DNA of 64,000 bases, taken from Xaviernesmea oryzae (GTDB lineage Bacteria > Pseudomonadota > Alphaproteobacteria > Rhizobiales > Rhizobiaceae). The stretch covers positions 248,001 through 312,000 of the forward strand of contig NZ_FXAF01000008.1 of NCBI RefSeq assembly GCF_900177415.1, in the 5' to 3' direction. The translations under genes and the position numbers were made by a program. Below the pieces are notes generated by a model. That model saw only the letters and a list, made by a program, of their open reading frames with translations. It had not been told where the DNA came from and ran no database searches. Shown one piece after another: positions 53,908-61,835 of this stretch; positions within the stretch are counted from its first letter, which is position 1, and the number at the start of each line of letters is the position of its first letter.

Positions 53908-54732
53908 ATGACGGAGACCATGGGAAACCTCGCCATGCTCGACGCGCCGATGGGCGGAGAGATCGGCTACCGCACCCTCGGCACCACCGGAGATTGGCTG
54001 GTGCTCATCCATGGCTGGTGCGGCAATGCCGACCAGTGGAATTCGATCATTCCCGGTCTCGCGCGCCGCTTCCGCATTCTCGCGGTCTCCCATCCGGGGT
54101 TCGGCGGAATGTCCGCCCCGCCCCGTTCCGGCCGGACGATCGGCGCGATGGGCGCGGCGGTCGCCCGTCTGTTGGATCACCTGGATATCGGCTGCGCCAC
54201 GCTCGTCGGCCACTCCATGGGTGGCCCGATCATGACAGAAGCGGCGATCCTGGCTCCCGGTCGGGTGAAGGCTCTGCTCGGTCTGGATACGTTGACCGAC
54301 AGGGGCTATTACGGCCCCGTGCCGGACGATGAAATTCGGCAGCGTCGTCAGGATTTCGCCGCCGACTATGATGGCCGCATGCGAGCCATGATCGACAACA
54401 TCGCCCATCCATCGACCGGTGACGCCATTCGGCAGATGATCACCGACGACATGATTGCCTCGGCACCGGCCGACTTCGCGCTGGACATCAAGGACGACCT
54501 TTTCGCCTGGAACGCCGAGGAACGCTGGCCGCTGGTCCGCTGCCCGGCCCTGATCCTCAATTCCGTCTGGGTCGCCCGCCTCGCGCATCCCGATCCCATG
54601 TCCTGCTTCGATGGTACCGAGGTCGTCTCCTACGATTCGGGTCATTTTCCGATGATCGAGGCTCCCGCAATGATTGTGGAAAAGCTCAAAACCTGCATAA
54701 CGCGGCTGGTATACCAACAATCCGCACATTGA
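53908..54732 (+). CDS. Alpha/beta hydrolase in importer operon
   Basis: A 274-residue alpha/beta hydrolase with LVLIHGWCGNADQWN (oxyanion segment), nucleophile elbow GHSMGG (Ser 103) and catalytic His in DSGHFPMIEAP. It has no signal peptide, so it is cytoplasmic. It follows the permease gene by 3 bases and precedes the GntR regulator, so it is co-expressed with the importer. It is distinct from the alpha/beta hydrolase of the divergent operon. It may hydrolyse an ester or amide of the imported compound. Confidence 0.87.
   Translation: MTETMGNLAMLDAPMGGEIGYRTLGTTGDWLVLIHGWCGNADQWNSIIPGLARRFRILAVSHPGFGGMSAPPRSGRTIGAMGAAVARLLDHLDIGCATLVGHSMGGPIMTEAAILAPGRVKALLGLDTLTDRGYYGPVPDDEIRQRRQDFAADYDGRMRAMIDNIAHPSTGDAIRQMITDDMIASAPADFALDIKDDLFAWNAEERWPLVRCPALILNSVWVARLAHPDPMSCFDGTEVVSYDSGHFPMIEAPAMIVEKLKTCITRLVYQQSAH
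54707..54716. promoter_or_regulatory. GntR/FCD-type operator candidate before the regulator gene
   Basis: TGGTATACCA is a perfect 10-bp palindrome matching the N-G-T-N3-A-C-N pattern known for FadR/FCD-subfamily regulators. It lies inside the last codons of the alpha/beta hydrolase, 42 bases before the GntR start, and shares the GTATAC core with the site at 49564-49569. It may serve autoregulation; this is inferred from sequence likeness. Confidence 0.45.
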
Positions 54733-54757
54733 ATGCACCAGCGAAAGAAAAGTATAA

Positions 54758-55519
54758 ATGGCGCGAACAAAGTCCCGATTGGCCGTTCCCCGGAACGCGA
54801 GTGGAGTACTGGATTTGGATCAGGATGAAACGCGTCCGCCGGAATTGGCAACCGGGCGGGCGCCTACCCGTTCCGGCGAGCTGCGCGAACAACTGGAGCA
54901 GATGATTCTGGACGGCCGCCTCGCCCCCGGCGAGAGATTGGACGAGATGGAGCTCGCCCGGCGTTTTGGCTTATCCCGAACACCTGTCCGGGAAGCCATC
55001 AAGGCACTTCTGGCGATCGGCCTCGTCGAAACGCGCGGCCGTCAGGGCACCCATGTCGCCGTTCTCTCCATACCGGCCCTCATCGAGATGTTCGACGTGA
55101 TGTCGGCGCTGGAAGGTCTATGTGCCCGCTTGGCCGCGCGCCGCGCGACACCGGCCGAGCGCGCCGCCATGCGCCAGGTTCACGAAGAACTGGTGAAGGC
55201 CTACGAAACGGGCGATCCGGTCACGTTCTACAAGATCAACCAGAAATTCCACGACCTGCTGTATGAGGCGGCCCACACGCACTTCATCGCCGATCAGGCG
55301 CTGCAGCTTCGCCGGCGCATCGGTGCCTACCGCATGCGGGCCACATACCAGCCCGGACGCATGCTGGGCACATTGAGCGAGCATGTCCGCATCATGGACG
55401 CGATCGACGCCGGCGACCCGGAGGCCGCGCGCAAGGCCGCCAGCGATCATGTTCAGCTTCTGGGCGACCAACTGACCGACTTCATCTCTTCGCTTCCCGC
55501 CAATCTGAGCCGCGCCTGA
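54758..55519 (+). CDS. GntR-family regulator with FCD domain
   Basis: A 253-residue regulator. A winged helix (residues about 38-105) carries RSGELREQLEQMILDGRLAPGERLDEMELARRFGLSRTPVREAIKALLAIGLVETRGRQGTHVA. An all-helical FCD ligand domain follows (about 110-240), in which Asp and His of EALEGL-, FHDLLYEAA- and SEHVRIMDAI-like text form the usual metal/ligand site. About 35 basic, unstructured residues precede the helix-turn-helix. It is last in the rightward importer operon, 25 bases after the hydrolase, and likely controls both divergent operons and possibly the neighbouring monooxygenase operon. Confidence 0.88.
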   Translation: MARTKSRLAVPRNASGVLDLDQDETRPPELATGRAPTRSGELREQLEQMILDGRLAPGERLDEMELARRFGLSRTPVREAIKALLAIGLVETRGRQGTHVAVLSIPALIEMFDVMSALEGLCARLAARRATPAERAAMRQVHEELVKAYETGDPVTFYKINQKFHDLLYEAAHTHFIADQALQLRRRIGAYRMRATYQPGRMLGTLSEHVRIMDAIDAGDPEAARKAASDHVQLLGDQLTDFISSLPANLSRA

Positions 55520-55555
55520 GGGGGCGATAAGTCCGTTGGCGAGCGCCTTTTCCCG

Positions 55556-55672
55556 CTAGTTCCATTCGCCGACGCGCGGCAGGAGCGTCAGACCGCGCGC
55601 CATCGCATAGCAGACGCGTCCTCCAGTAAAGATCGTCGCGTTCGGCGTCGAGATTGCCGCGATTGGCGGTAT
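55556..55672 (-). pseudogene. Relic of an APC-superfamily amino acid permease
   Basis: Read leftward, this stretch gives AAISTPNATIFTGGRVCYAMARG followed by LLPRVGEWN and a stop. This matches a conserved transmembrane segment of APC/APA-type amino acid transporters, where a run like TGARxYYAMARDGL is usual. There is no start, and the rest of the roughly 450-residue protein is missing on both sides. It lies in the 269-base gap between the GntR gene and panC. The gene is dead; only this fragment is recognisable. Confidence 0.6.
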
Positions 55673-55788
55673 CCTGCCCCGGAGGGATGTTAATCGATAT
55701 TATTGCGGCCGTGCATTGACCCCTCATACAAAATCGATTTTCTATCCCGCTCCGTCAGGCGCTGCCGGCGTATCGTTGGGAGGCGAAC

Positions 55789-56658
55789 ATGCGCGTTTTT
55801 CAGAAGATTTCCGACCTGCGCGACCATCTTGCAGGTTATCGCGGCAGGAATATCGGCTTCGTGCCGACTATGGGATTTCTCCATGTCGGTCACATGGAGC
55901 TGATCTCCCGGGCGAAGGCGGAAAACGACATCGTCGTCGTGTCGATATTCGTCAATCCGCTGCAGTTCGGCCCGAGTGAGGATCTCGCAAAATATCCGAG
56001 GGATCTCGAAAGGGATCGGAAGATGCTCGCGGATGCCGATGTCGACATCCTTTTCGCGCCCACGGTAGAAGACATGTATCCCCGCCCCATGAGGACCGTC
56101 GTCGACGTGCCGGATATCGGTCGCCAACTCGAAGGCGCCGTGCGCCCCGGCCATTTTGTCGGCGTCGCGACTGTCGTGACGAAGCTCTTCAACATCGTTC
56201 AGCCGCAATCCGCCTATTTCGGCGAGAAGGATTTCCAGCAGGTCGTGCTGATCAAGCGTATGGTCGAGGATCTCGCCCAGCCCGTTCGCGTCGTTGCGGT
56301 ACCGACGGTGCGGGAGGCCGATGGCCTCGCCTGCTCGTCGCGGAACGTCTATCTCAATCCGGCCGAACGTTTGGCGGCCAGGATCGTGCCGGCCGCGCTC
56401 GATGAAGCGGAGCGCTACTACCGCGAGGGCCTCGACGATCCGGCAGCGCTTGAGACCGCACTTGCCGCTTTCATCGTGAACGAGCCGCTTGCATTCGCGG
56501 AAGTGGTCGCGGTTCGCGATCCGGAAACGCTCGAGCCGGTCCACTCTCTGCGCGCCGGACCCGTGCTCGTTGCATTGTTCGTGCGGATCGGCTCGGCCCG
56601 CTTGCTCGATAACAGGGTCATCGGTCTGAGCAATGACGCAGTCACGAGGGCAGCCTGA
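55789..56658 (+). CDS. panC: Pantoate--beta-alanine ligase
   Basis: A 289-residue cytoplasmic ligase that joins pantoate and beta-alanine with ATP in pantothenate synthesis. PTMGFLHVGHMELI carries the H-x-G-H motif. FVNPLQFGPSEDLAKYPRD, FAPTVEDMYPR, VGVATVVTKLFNIVQPQSAYFGEKDFQQ and the KMSKS-like turn SSRNVYLNPAER follow in family order. The length is normal. The ATG at 55789 is preceded by GGGAGGCGAAC. Its stop overlaps the panB start by one base (TGATG), so the two are translationally coupled. Confidence 0.96.
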   Translation: MRVFQKISDLRDHLAGYRGRNIGFVPTMGFLHVGHMELISRAKAENDIVVVSIFVNPLQFGPSEDLAKYPRDLERDRKMLADADVDILFAPTVEDMYPRPMRTVVDVPDIGRQLEGAVRPGHFVGVATVVTKLFNIVQPQSAYFGEKDFQQVVLIKRMVEDLAQPVRVVAVPTVREADGLACSSRNVYLNPAERLAARIVPAALDEAERYYREGLDDPAALETALAAFIVNEPLAFAEVVAVRDPETLEPVHSLRAGPVLVALFVRIGSARLLDNRVIGLSNDAVTRAA

Positions 56659-57479
56659 TGAGCGTGCAGAAAAAGGAAAGACGCCTCACGCCTGCGCGCA
56701 TCAGTGCAATGAAAGGCAAGCAGCCGATCGTCTGCCTTACCGCCTATACGACCCCGGTTGCCCGGATTCTTGACGAGCATTGCGACCTGCTGCTCGTCGG
56801 TGACTCCCTCGGCATGGTGCTCTACGGCATGGAGACGACGGTCGGCGTCACGCTCGACATGATGATCGCCCACGGCCGTGCCGTGATGCGCGGTGTCTCC
56901 CGAAGCTGCGTCATCGTCGACTTACCGTTCGGAACCTATCAGGAATCGAAGGAACAAGCGTTTCGAAGCGCAGTACAGATCCTCCAGCAGACAGGATGCG
57001 ACGGCGTGAAGCTGGAGGGAGGCGAGGAGATGGCGGAGACGATCGCGTTTCTGGTTCAGAGAGGCGTCCCCGTCTGCGCGCATGTCGGACTGATGCCGCA
57101 GCAGGTGCACACGGCCGGCGGCTATCGCTCGGTCGGTCATTCGGACAGCGAGACGGCAAAGATCAGGCGGGATGCGCGGGCGGTCGGCGGAGCCGGCGCC
57201 TTCGCCGTCGTCGTCGAGGGTACCGTGGAACCTCTCGCCCGCGAACTGACCGATACCCTGCCGGTACCGACCATCGGCATCGGCGCCTCACCGGCCTGCG
57301 ACGGACAGGTCCTCGTCTCTGACGACATGCTCGGCCTTTTCAACGACTTCACCCCGCGCTTCGTCAAGCGCTATGCCGAAATCGGCAGCCTCATGGCGGA
57401 AGCTGCAAAGACCTATGCCGATGAGGTCCGAACGAGAGCGTTCCCGTCGGCGGAACACACGTTCAGGCTCCGATCATGA
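56658..57479 (+). CDS. panB: 3-methyl-2-oxobutanoate hydroxymethyltransferase
   Basis: A 273-residue TIM-barrel enzyme that makes ketopantoate from 2-oxoisovalerate and methylene-tetrahydrofolate. KGKQPIVCLTAYTTPVARILDEHCDLLLVGDSLGMVLYGMETT holds the metal-binding Asp. VIVDLPFGTYQ, GVKLEGG, VCAHVGLMPQQVHTAGGY and the catalytic-Glu segment VVEGTVE follow. TIGIGASPACDGQVLVSDDMLGL is fully typical. It is coupled to panC by a one-base overlap. The downstream DNA is relic sequence with no further pan gene. Confidence 0.96.
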   Translation: MSVQKKERRLTPARISAMKGKQPIVCLTAYTTPVARILDEHCDLLLVGDSLGMVLYGMETTVGVTLDMMIAHGRAVMRGVSRSCVIVDLPFGTYQESKEQAFRSAVQILQQTGCDGVKLEGGEEMAETIAFLVQRGVPVCAHVGLMPQQVHTAGGYRSVGHSDSETAKIRRDARAVGGAGAFAVVVEGTVEPLARELTDTLPVPTIGIGASPACDGQVLVSDDMLGLFNDFTPRFVKRYAEIGSLMAEAAKTYADEVRTRAFPSAEHTFRLRS

Positions 57480-57489
57480 CATTCGAGTC

Positions 57490-57645
57490 CCCATCCCCTC
57501 AACGCCTCCCGTTCGACCCGGATCAGCATACGTGTCGAGTCGATATCATCGACCTTGAGGTGCGCGACCTCGGAGACGCACAAGCCCGCGCCATAGGCGA
57601 CACCGAGCGCCGCTTTGTATTTGATGCCAGGTGCTGCCTCGACCG
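57490..57645 (-). pseudogene. Relic of an XerD-like tyrosine recombinase
   Basis: Read leftward, the sequence gives VEAAPGIKYKAALGVAYGAG, then LCVSEVAHLKVDDIDSTRMLIRVER. This matches the start of the catalytic domain of tyrosine recombinases found beside IS91-type elements, including the first catalytic Arg region, which reads L-C-V-S-E in place of L-R-V-S-E. The frame then runs off into unrelated sequence and lacks the H-x-x-R and Tyr. The catalytic Arg appears mutated to Cys. It is a dead fragment that marks past mobile DNA. Confidence 0.65.
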
Positions 57646-58253
57646 GAAATGCGGGCGCAGAGCCGCCGCGCCGAAGTCGTCATTGCCCACTAAAATGCCG
57701 ACGTTGGATAGTATCATCGCCCGGCACAGAAGCCTTCGGCAAATCGCGAATATCTACTTCGCCGAAGGGTTCGGAACCATGCCTCTTACACCGAAGAGAT
57801 CGAATTCGCTTGGGACATTGTGCTGAAACGCCGGTGAAGGCATCATCGAAGCGACCCATATAGTTGGGCTGGCGGTAGCTGTAGCGGCGCCTCGCTACTG
57901 GGAGCCTATCCGCGGTATGAAGAGAATAATTTCGGAATCGAGGATGCATTACAGCGTTGCGTCGTATCTTGGTCTCATCGACGAAGCTCGACCTCGTAGC
58001 GCTAGTGGATGAAAAGCAAGGAAGCCCGGCCCCGCGGAGATATTCTCGCGAGCGGAGCGTCTGCGGAGCGACTCTATAAGGTGAAAATCATGCAACGTAC
58101 ACGCGAAGAGTGCCTCGCGGAAGCAACGGAGCACCCTGAAACTTTCGCCGATATTTATGGCCGATTTCGTTGAGATCAGGACACCTGTCTGAGAACTTTC
58201 CACCTATCCGATAGGCGACACGTGGTCGACGTCCGCATCGGGAGGAGGCGCGA
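57646..58253. other. Relic-rich intergenic region upstream of kinase gene
   Basis: About 600 bases with no intact gene and codon use unlike the neighbours. Short open stretches exist on both strands, but none matches a family I recognise. The last 60 bases contain a strong GGGAGGAGG directly before the kinase start, and this area should hold its promoter. The whole interval from 57480 looks like decayed mobile-element or transferred DNA. Confidence 0.5.
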
Positions 58254-59144
58254 ATGTCAGCGAAATCCGGGATCGGCAAGGCAATGGCTCACCACGGGGA
58301 GCTCCTGCAGGGCGTGTTCGACCATATAGACGGATACCTTCGCCGGGGATTGGTATCACTGCCCTACCCCGCGCTGACGTCGCTCGCGACTTTCACCCCG
58401 AATGCTCGAGCCGAGATCACCGTCTCCCCGACAGGCCGCGAAAAAGCCAGGCGCGCTGCCGATCTCACGATCGCGTCGTTCGCCCAAGTCAGGACCGGCG
58501 GACATATTCAACTGGTCAGCGACATACCTATCGGGCGCGGCATGGGTTCGTCCACCGCCGACGTTCTCGCGAGCATCCAGGCGGTCCTTGATTACCTGCG
58601 GGTCTTCCCCACGGCGGAACACATCATGCGGATCGCAGTTGACGCCGAAACGGCTTGTGACTCAACACTCTTTAAGCAGCAGGCCGTACTGTTCGCCCAG
58701 CGCGACGGCATCGTCCTAGAAGTCTTTCGCAAGCCTTTGCCAGCGCTCAATATCCTCAGCGTCGACACGACGCCTGAAAGCACCGTCTCGACGGTGGAAT
58801 TCGAGCCCGCGCGATATTGCCCCGCCGAGATAGAAATGTTCCGGCCGCTGCGCAGCCTACTGCGGAAAGCCATCGATTCCGGCGACGTCCGCTCGCTTGG
58901 ACGGGTCGCGACGGCGAGCGCAGTGATCAACGAGCGCTTCCTGCCGAAACCTGGGTTGCGCGAACTCCAGGCGATCGCGAGCCGATATGACGCCGCCGGC
59001 CTCCAAGTCGCCCATAGCGGAACGATGGCTGGCCTTATCTTCGACCCAGAGGACGACCGCGCGCCGGAGAACATGCATCTGGCGAGGAAGGCGATCGATG
59101 CGCTCGGCTTAGTCAGCGCGCCTTTGAAACTTGAGCGAGCATGA
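58254..59144 (+). CDS. GHMP kinase, PduX (L-threonine kinase)-like
   Basis: A 296-residue GHMP-family kinase. MAHHGELLQGVF near the start and IPIGRGMGSSTADVLAS (residues 91-107, the ATP-binding glycine/serine loop) are followed by AETACDSTLFKQQAVLFAQRDG and LQVAHSGTMAGLIFD. The order and texture match PduX-type kinases that make O-phospho-L-threonine. The substrate here may be threonine, serine or another hydroxy amino acid. GGAGGAGG precedes the ATG at 58254. It heads a three-gene rightward set with a PLP enzyme and an ATP-grasp protein, so a phosphorylated amino acid is probably passed to the PLP enzyme. No cobalamin genes are nearby. Confidence 0.8.
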   Translation: MSAKSGIGKAMAHHGELLQGVFDHIDGYLRRGLVSLPYPALTSLATFTPNARAEITVSPTGREKARRAADLTIASFAQVRTGGHIQLVSDIPIGRGMGSSTADVLASIQAVLDYLRVFPTAEHIMRIAVDAETACDSTLFKQQAVLFAQRDGIVLEVFRKPLPALNILSVDTTPESTVSTVEFEPARYCPAEIEMFRPLRSLLRKAIDSGDVRSLGRVATASAVINERFLPKPGLRELQAIASRYDAAGLQVAHSGTMAGLIFDPEDDRAPENMHLARKAIDALGLVSAPLKLERA

Positions 59145-59151
59145 GGCGGCC

Positions 59152-60195
59152 ATGTTCGAACGTGTCCGACCGCGCAATCTCGAGGATTTCGAGGAACCAA
59201 GGATGGTGCCGCTTGGCGGGCACCTGTTCGGCGCCTGCTTCTTCCTCATGAAACTCCTGCCCGCGCGCTTTATGCTCAAGCGGGCGGTGGAACGGGGACA
59301 GCTCGCGCCCGGCGGGACGATCTGTGAGTCCTCGTCCGGAACCTTCGCCCTTGCGCTCGCGATGCTTTCGGTCCTGAACGGCTACCGGCTCCTTATCGTC
59401 GGCGATTGGGCCCTCGACCGTAACCTGAGGCGCCGCCTTCTCCAACTCGGGGCGGAGCTTGACATCGTCGAAGAGCCGCACCCGATCGGTGGATTTCAGC
59501 TGGCGCGCTTGGAGCGGCTTCAGGAACATCTGCGGCGCAGACCCGGCAGTTACTGGCCGGCCCAATACTACAACGAGGACAATCCGATCTCCTATTCGAA
59601 AGTCGCCGCGTGCTTCATCGACGCCGTTGGCCCGATTGACTGCCTCGTCGGGACGGTCGGCTCTGGCGGATCTATGTGTGGGACAGCCCGTTATCTGCGC
59701 ATGCTGTTCCCCGATTTGACGGTCATCGGGGTCGACACCCACAACAGCGTTCTGTTCGGTCAGCCGAATGCTCCCCGCAAGGTGAGTGGCCTTGGCGGCG
59801 GCATCGTTCCGGCTAATGTCGATCATACCCAGTTCGACGAAATTCACTGGCTTCCAGCGTCGGAGATCATGGCGTCGGCCCATGATCTGCACGGGAGACA
59901 CGGCTTGTTCATGGGCCCGACAAGCGGCGCGGCGTTTCGCGTCGCGCGATGGTGGAGCGACAGCAATCCCGGCAAGACGGTCGTCGCGATCTTTCCCGAC
60001 GAAGGGCACCGCTACGCCGACACGGTATATGACGAGGCCTGGCTCGAATCCAGCATCCCTGGCTGGAACGGTACGCGCATGGAAGAGCCGACTGCGGTCT
60101 CGAGCCCCACTGTCGATATGACGAGTTGGGCCAAGTATCCCTGGCGCCGGCGAAATCTTTCCGATGTGTTGGGCGATCTCCCTCCGAGGATTTGA
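59152..60195 (+). CDS. Cysteine synthase-like PLP enzyme (fold type II), divergent
   Basis: A 347-residue relative of cysteine synthase and cystathionine beta-synthase. APGGTICESSSGTFALALAM corresponds to the region after the PLP Lys, which is probably Lys 34 in FFLMKLLPA. GTVGSGGSMCGTARYL (167-182) is the phosphate-binding loop, and KVSGLGGGIVP and GPTSGAAFRVARWW also match. The substrate loop normally T-S-G-N-T reads S-S-G-T-F (61-65), and the flanking S-V-K-D-R is L-M-K-L-L, so the substrate is unlikely to be plain O-acetylserine. The ATG at 59152 has GAGG upstream and starts 7 bases after the kinase stop. It may use the phospho-amino acid made by the kinase. Confidence 0.82.
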   Translation: MFERVRPRNLEDFEEPRMVPLGGHLFGACFFLMKLLPARFMLKRAVERGQLAPGGTICESSSGTFALALAMLSVLNGYRLLIVGDWALDRNLRRRLLQLGAELDIVEEPHPIGGFQLARLERLQEHLRRRPGSYWPAQYYNEDNPISYSKVAACFIDAVGPIDCLVGTVGSGGSMCGTARYLRMLFPDLTVIGVDTHNSVLFGQPNAPRKVSGLGGGIVPANVDHTQFDEIHWLPASEIMASAHDLHGRHGLFMGPTSGAAFRVARWWSDSNPGKTVVAIFPDEGHRYADTVYDEAWLESSIPGWNGTRMEEPTAVSSPTVDMTSWAKYPWRRRNLSDVLGDLPPRI

Positions 60196-60233
60196 CGAAG
60201 AAGACAGCTGCCCGTGAGGCCCGAGGACGAAGG

Positions 60234-61457
60234 ATGACCGCCATGCGAACGAAAGCCGTGGTCATGATCGAAAACAGCACGAGCGGCCGCCTGTTCCATG
60301 CCGCCGCCAAGCGACTCGGCTATTTGCCGATCCTCCTGAGCGAGGATGCCGGCAAATACCGAGATCTGGATCCAGGCGACCTCGTGACCGTGTTCGCAAA
60401 AACGCGCAGCATTGAGGCTGTGGTGGAGGTGTGCGAGAGACTGCAGACAACCCTTGACATCCAAGCCATATTGTCGAGTTCCGGCGCCCATGCTGTGGTC
60501 GCCGCGGGCGCTTGCCGCGTTTTTGGGCTTGCTGGCGCGGACCCGGACGCCATCTCTCGATGCCAGGACAAGTTCGAGCAACGGACGCGATTGAAGGCGG
60601 CAGGCCTACCCACTCCCAGCTACAAATACGCGACCACCCCCGGAAATGCAGCGGAATTCGCCGCAGCAGTCGGATTACCGGTCATCGTCAAACCCGTCGT
60701 GGGGAGCGGCAGCATGGGGGTGCGGCTCTGCTCGACCCTTCCCGAAGTTCGCGCGCAAACGTCCCACCTGCTGCAAGCCGCCGACTTCGCGACATCGCCC
60801 GGCGTCCTTGTCGAGGAATATATCGACGGTCCGGAACTCTCCATCGAGACAATGGGACAAGCCGTCATCGGCATCACCGAGAAACATCTCGGTCCCCAGC
60901 CTTTCTTCGTCGAGGTGGGCCATGACTTCCCTGCCCGCCTACCGGCGCGGGTGAGGAAGCAGGTCACCCTCGCCGTCGCGACCGCGATCGATGCACTCGG
61001 CCTGCATTGGGGGCCTGCGCATAGCGAAGTCCGCCTTGGACCGAATGGGCCTGTCATCATTGAGATCAATCCCCGGTTGGCGGGCGACTTCATTCCCGAG
61101 CTGGTCAGGCTGGCGTACGGCATCGACCTGGTGGAGGAAACGATCAAGCTTGCTCTCGGCCACCCCATCGACCTGGCCGCGCGGGCAAAACGATGCGCGG
61201 GCATCCGCTTCCTCAATCCCGGCAGGGACGGTGTGCTGCGCTGGTACCGCGATCCCGCTTCAGCCCGAACGGTCAAAGGTGTCGTCGAGGTCGAGATCCA
61301 TGCGTTGGGAGGTGCGCCTATCCTACGCCGGGGTGACTTTCGCGATCGGATCGCGCACGTGATCGCCGTGACACCCCGAAGCGATCAAACCATCACCGCG
61401 CTTGAACAGGCGCTCGCGCTGCTCGACGCGAGGATCGCGGAGCTCCACGATCAATGA
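60234..61457 (+). CDS. ATP-grasp ligase
   Basis: A 407-residue ATP-grasp enzyme of the carbamoyl-phosphate/biotin carboxylase-like group that often forms peptide or amide bonds. KAAGLPTPSYKYA and VIVKPVVGSGSMGVRL (150-165) form the ATP-binding part. VLVEEYIDGPELSIET and GPVIIEINPRLAGDFIP (272-288, with Glu 277 and Asn 279) are the metal-binding part. A C-terminal domain of about 90 residues follows. The ATG at 60234 has GAGGA at good spacing, 38 bases after the PLP gene. It could join the amino acid made by its neighbours to another acid or amine. The product is unknown. Confidence 0.85.
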   Translation: MTAMRTKAVVMIENSTSGRLFHAAAKRLGYLPILLSEDAGKYRDLDPGDLVTVFAKTRSIEAVVEVCERLQTTLDIQAILSSSGAHAVVAAGACRVFGLAGADPDAISRCQDKFEQRTRLKAAGLPTPSYKYATTPGNAAEFAAAVGLPVIVKPVVGSGSMGVRLCSTLPEVRAQTSHLLQAADFATSPGVLVEEYIDGPELSIETMGQAVIGITEKHLGPQPFFVEVGHDFPARLPARVRKQVTLAVATAIDALGLHWGPAHSEVRLGPNGPVIIEINPRLAGDFIPELVRLAYGIDLVEETIKLALGHPIDLAARAKRCAGIRFLNPGRDGVLRWYRDPASARTVKGVVEVEIHALGGAPILRRGDFRDRIAHVIAVTPRSDQTITALEQALALLDARIAELHDQ

Positions 61458-61533
61458 GATCATCAAGCGTAGGGACGACTATGATAAAACTCCTTAGGAT
61501 GCTATTCGGCAAAAGGCTATCCCACCAAACGCG
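61458..61533. other. Short spacer after ATP-grasp gene
   Basis: No gene is seen. There is no clear terminator hairpin after the ATP-grasp stop, so further genes of the set could formerly have followed; the adjacent DNA is now a toxin relic. Confidence 0.35.
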
Positions 61534-61700
61534 TCACTGGCGCGTCCATTTTTCCTCGGCCTCGAACTGCCGTCCCACATAGAGAACCCGCAAAATCACG
61601 ACTTAAGTTGACTCGACAAGGAACGCCACGCTGACAGGACGTTCAAATCCGATCATGCGCAGACCCGGCGCCCCTCCGCTCTTCGGTGGCGCTTATCAGC
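61534..61700 (-). pseudogene. Relic of a RelE/ParE-type toxin, interrupted by a stop
   Basis: Leftward translation gives APGLRMIGFERPVSVAFLVE, then a TAA (61603-61605). The same frame goes on as VVILRVLYVGRQFEAEEKW to a second stop at 61534-61536. This is the C-terminal half of a ParE/RelE-type toxin, whose members show GFERR-V-x-I-A-F followed by V-x-I-L-R-V-L-Y-x-G-R. The in-frame stop and the missing N-terminal half show it is dead. No antitoxin gene was found beside it. Up to 61835 nothing else is recognisable. Confidence 0.65.
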
Positions 61701-61835
61701 GACGCCGGTTCGACGGCCATCGCGGCATCGCCACGCTGTCGCTTGCGTTGACCTTGTTCGCCCCGCATGCCGAGCATTGCTCCCACGCTCCGATCAATGC
61801 GGGCGCGGCAGGTTGAAACCGAGTGCATGTCGGCG

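Noticed and set aside
57476..57826. A 116-codon + strand frame after panB
   Set aside because: Overlaps the recombinase relic, which gives a better match on the other strand; the + strand protein resembles nothing.
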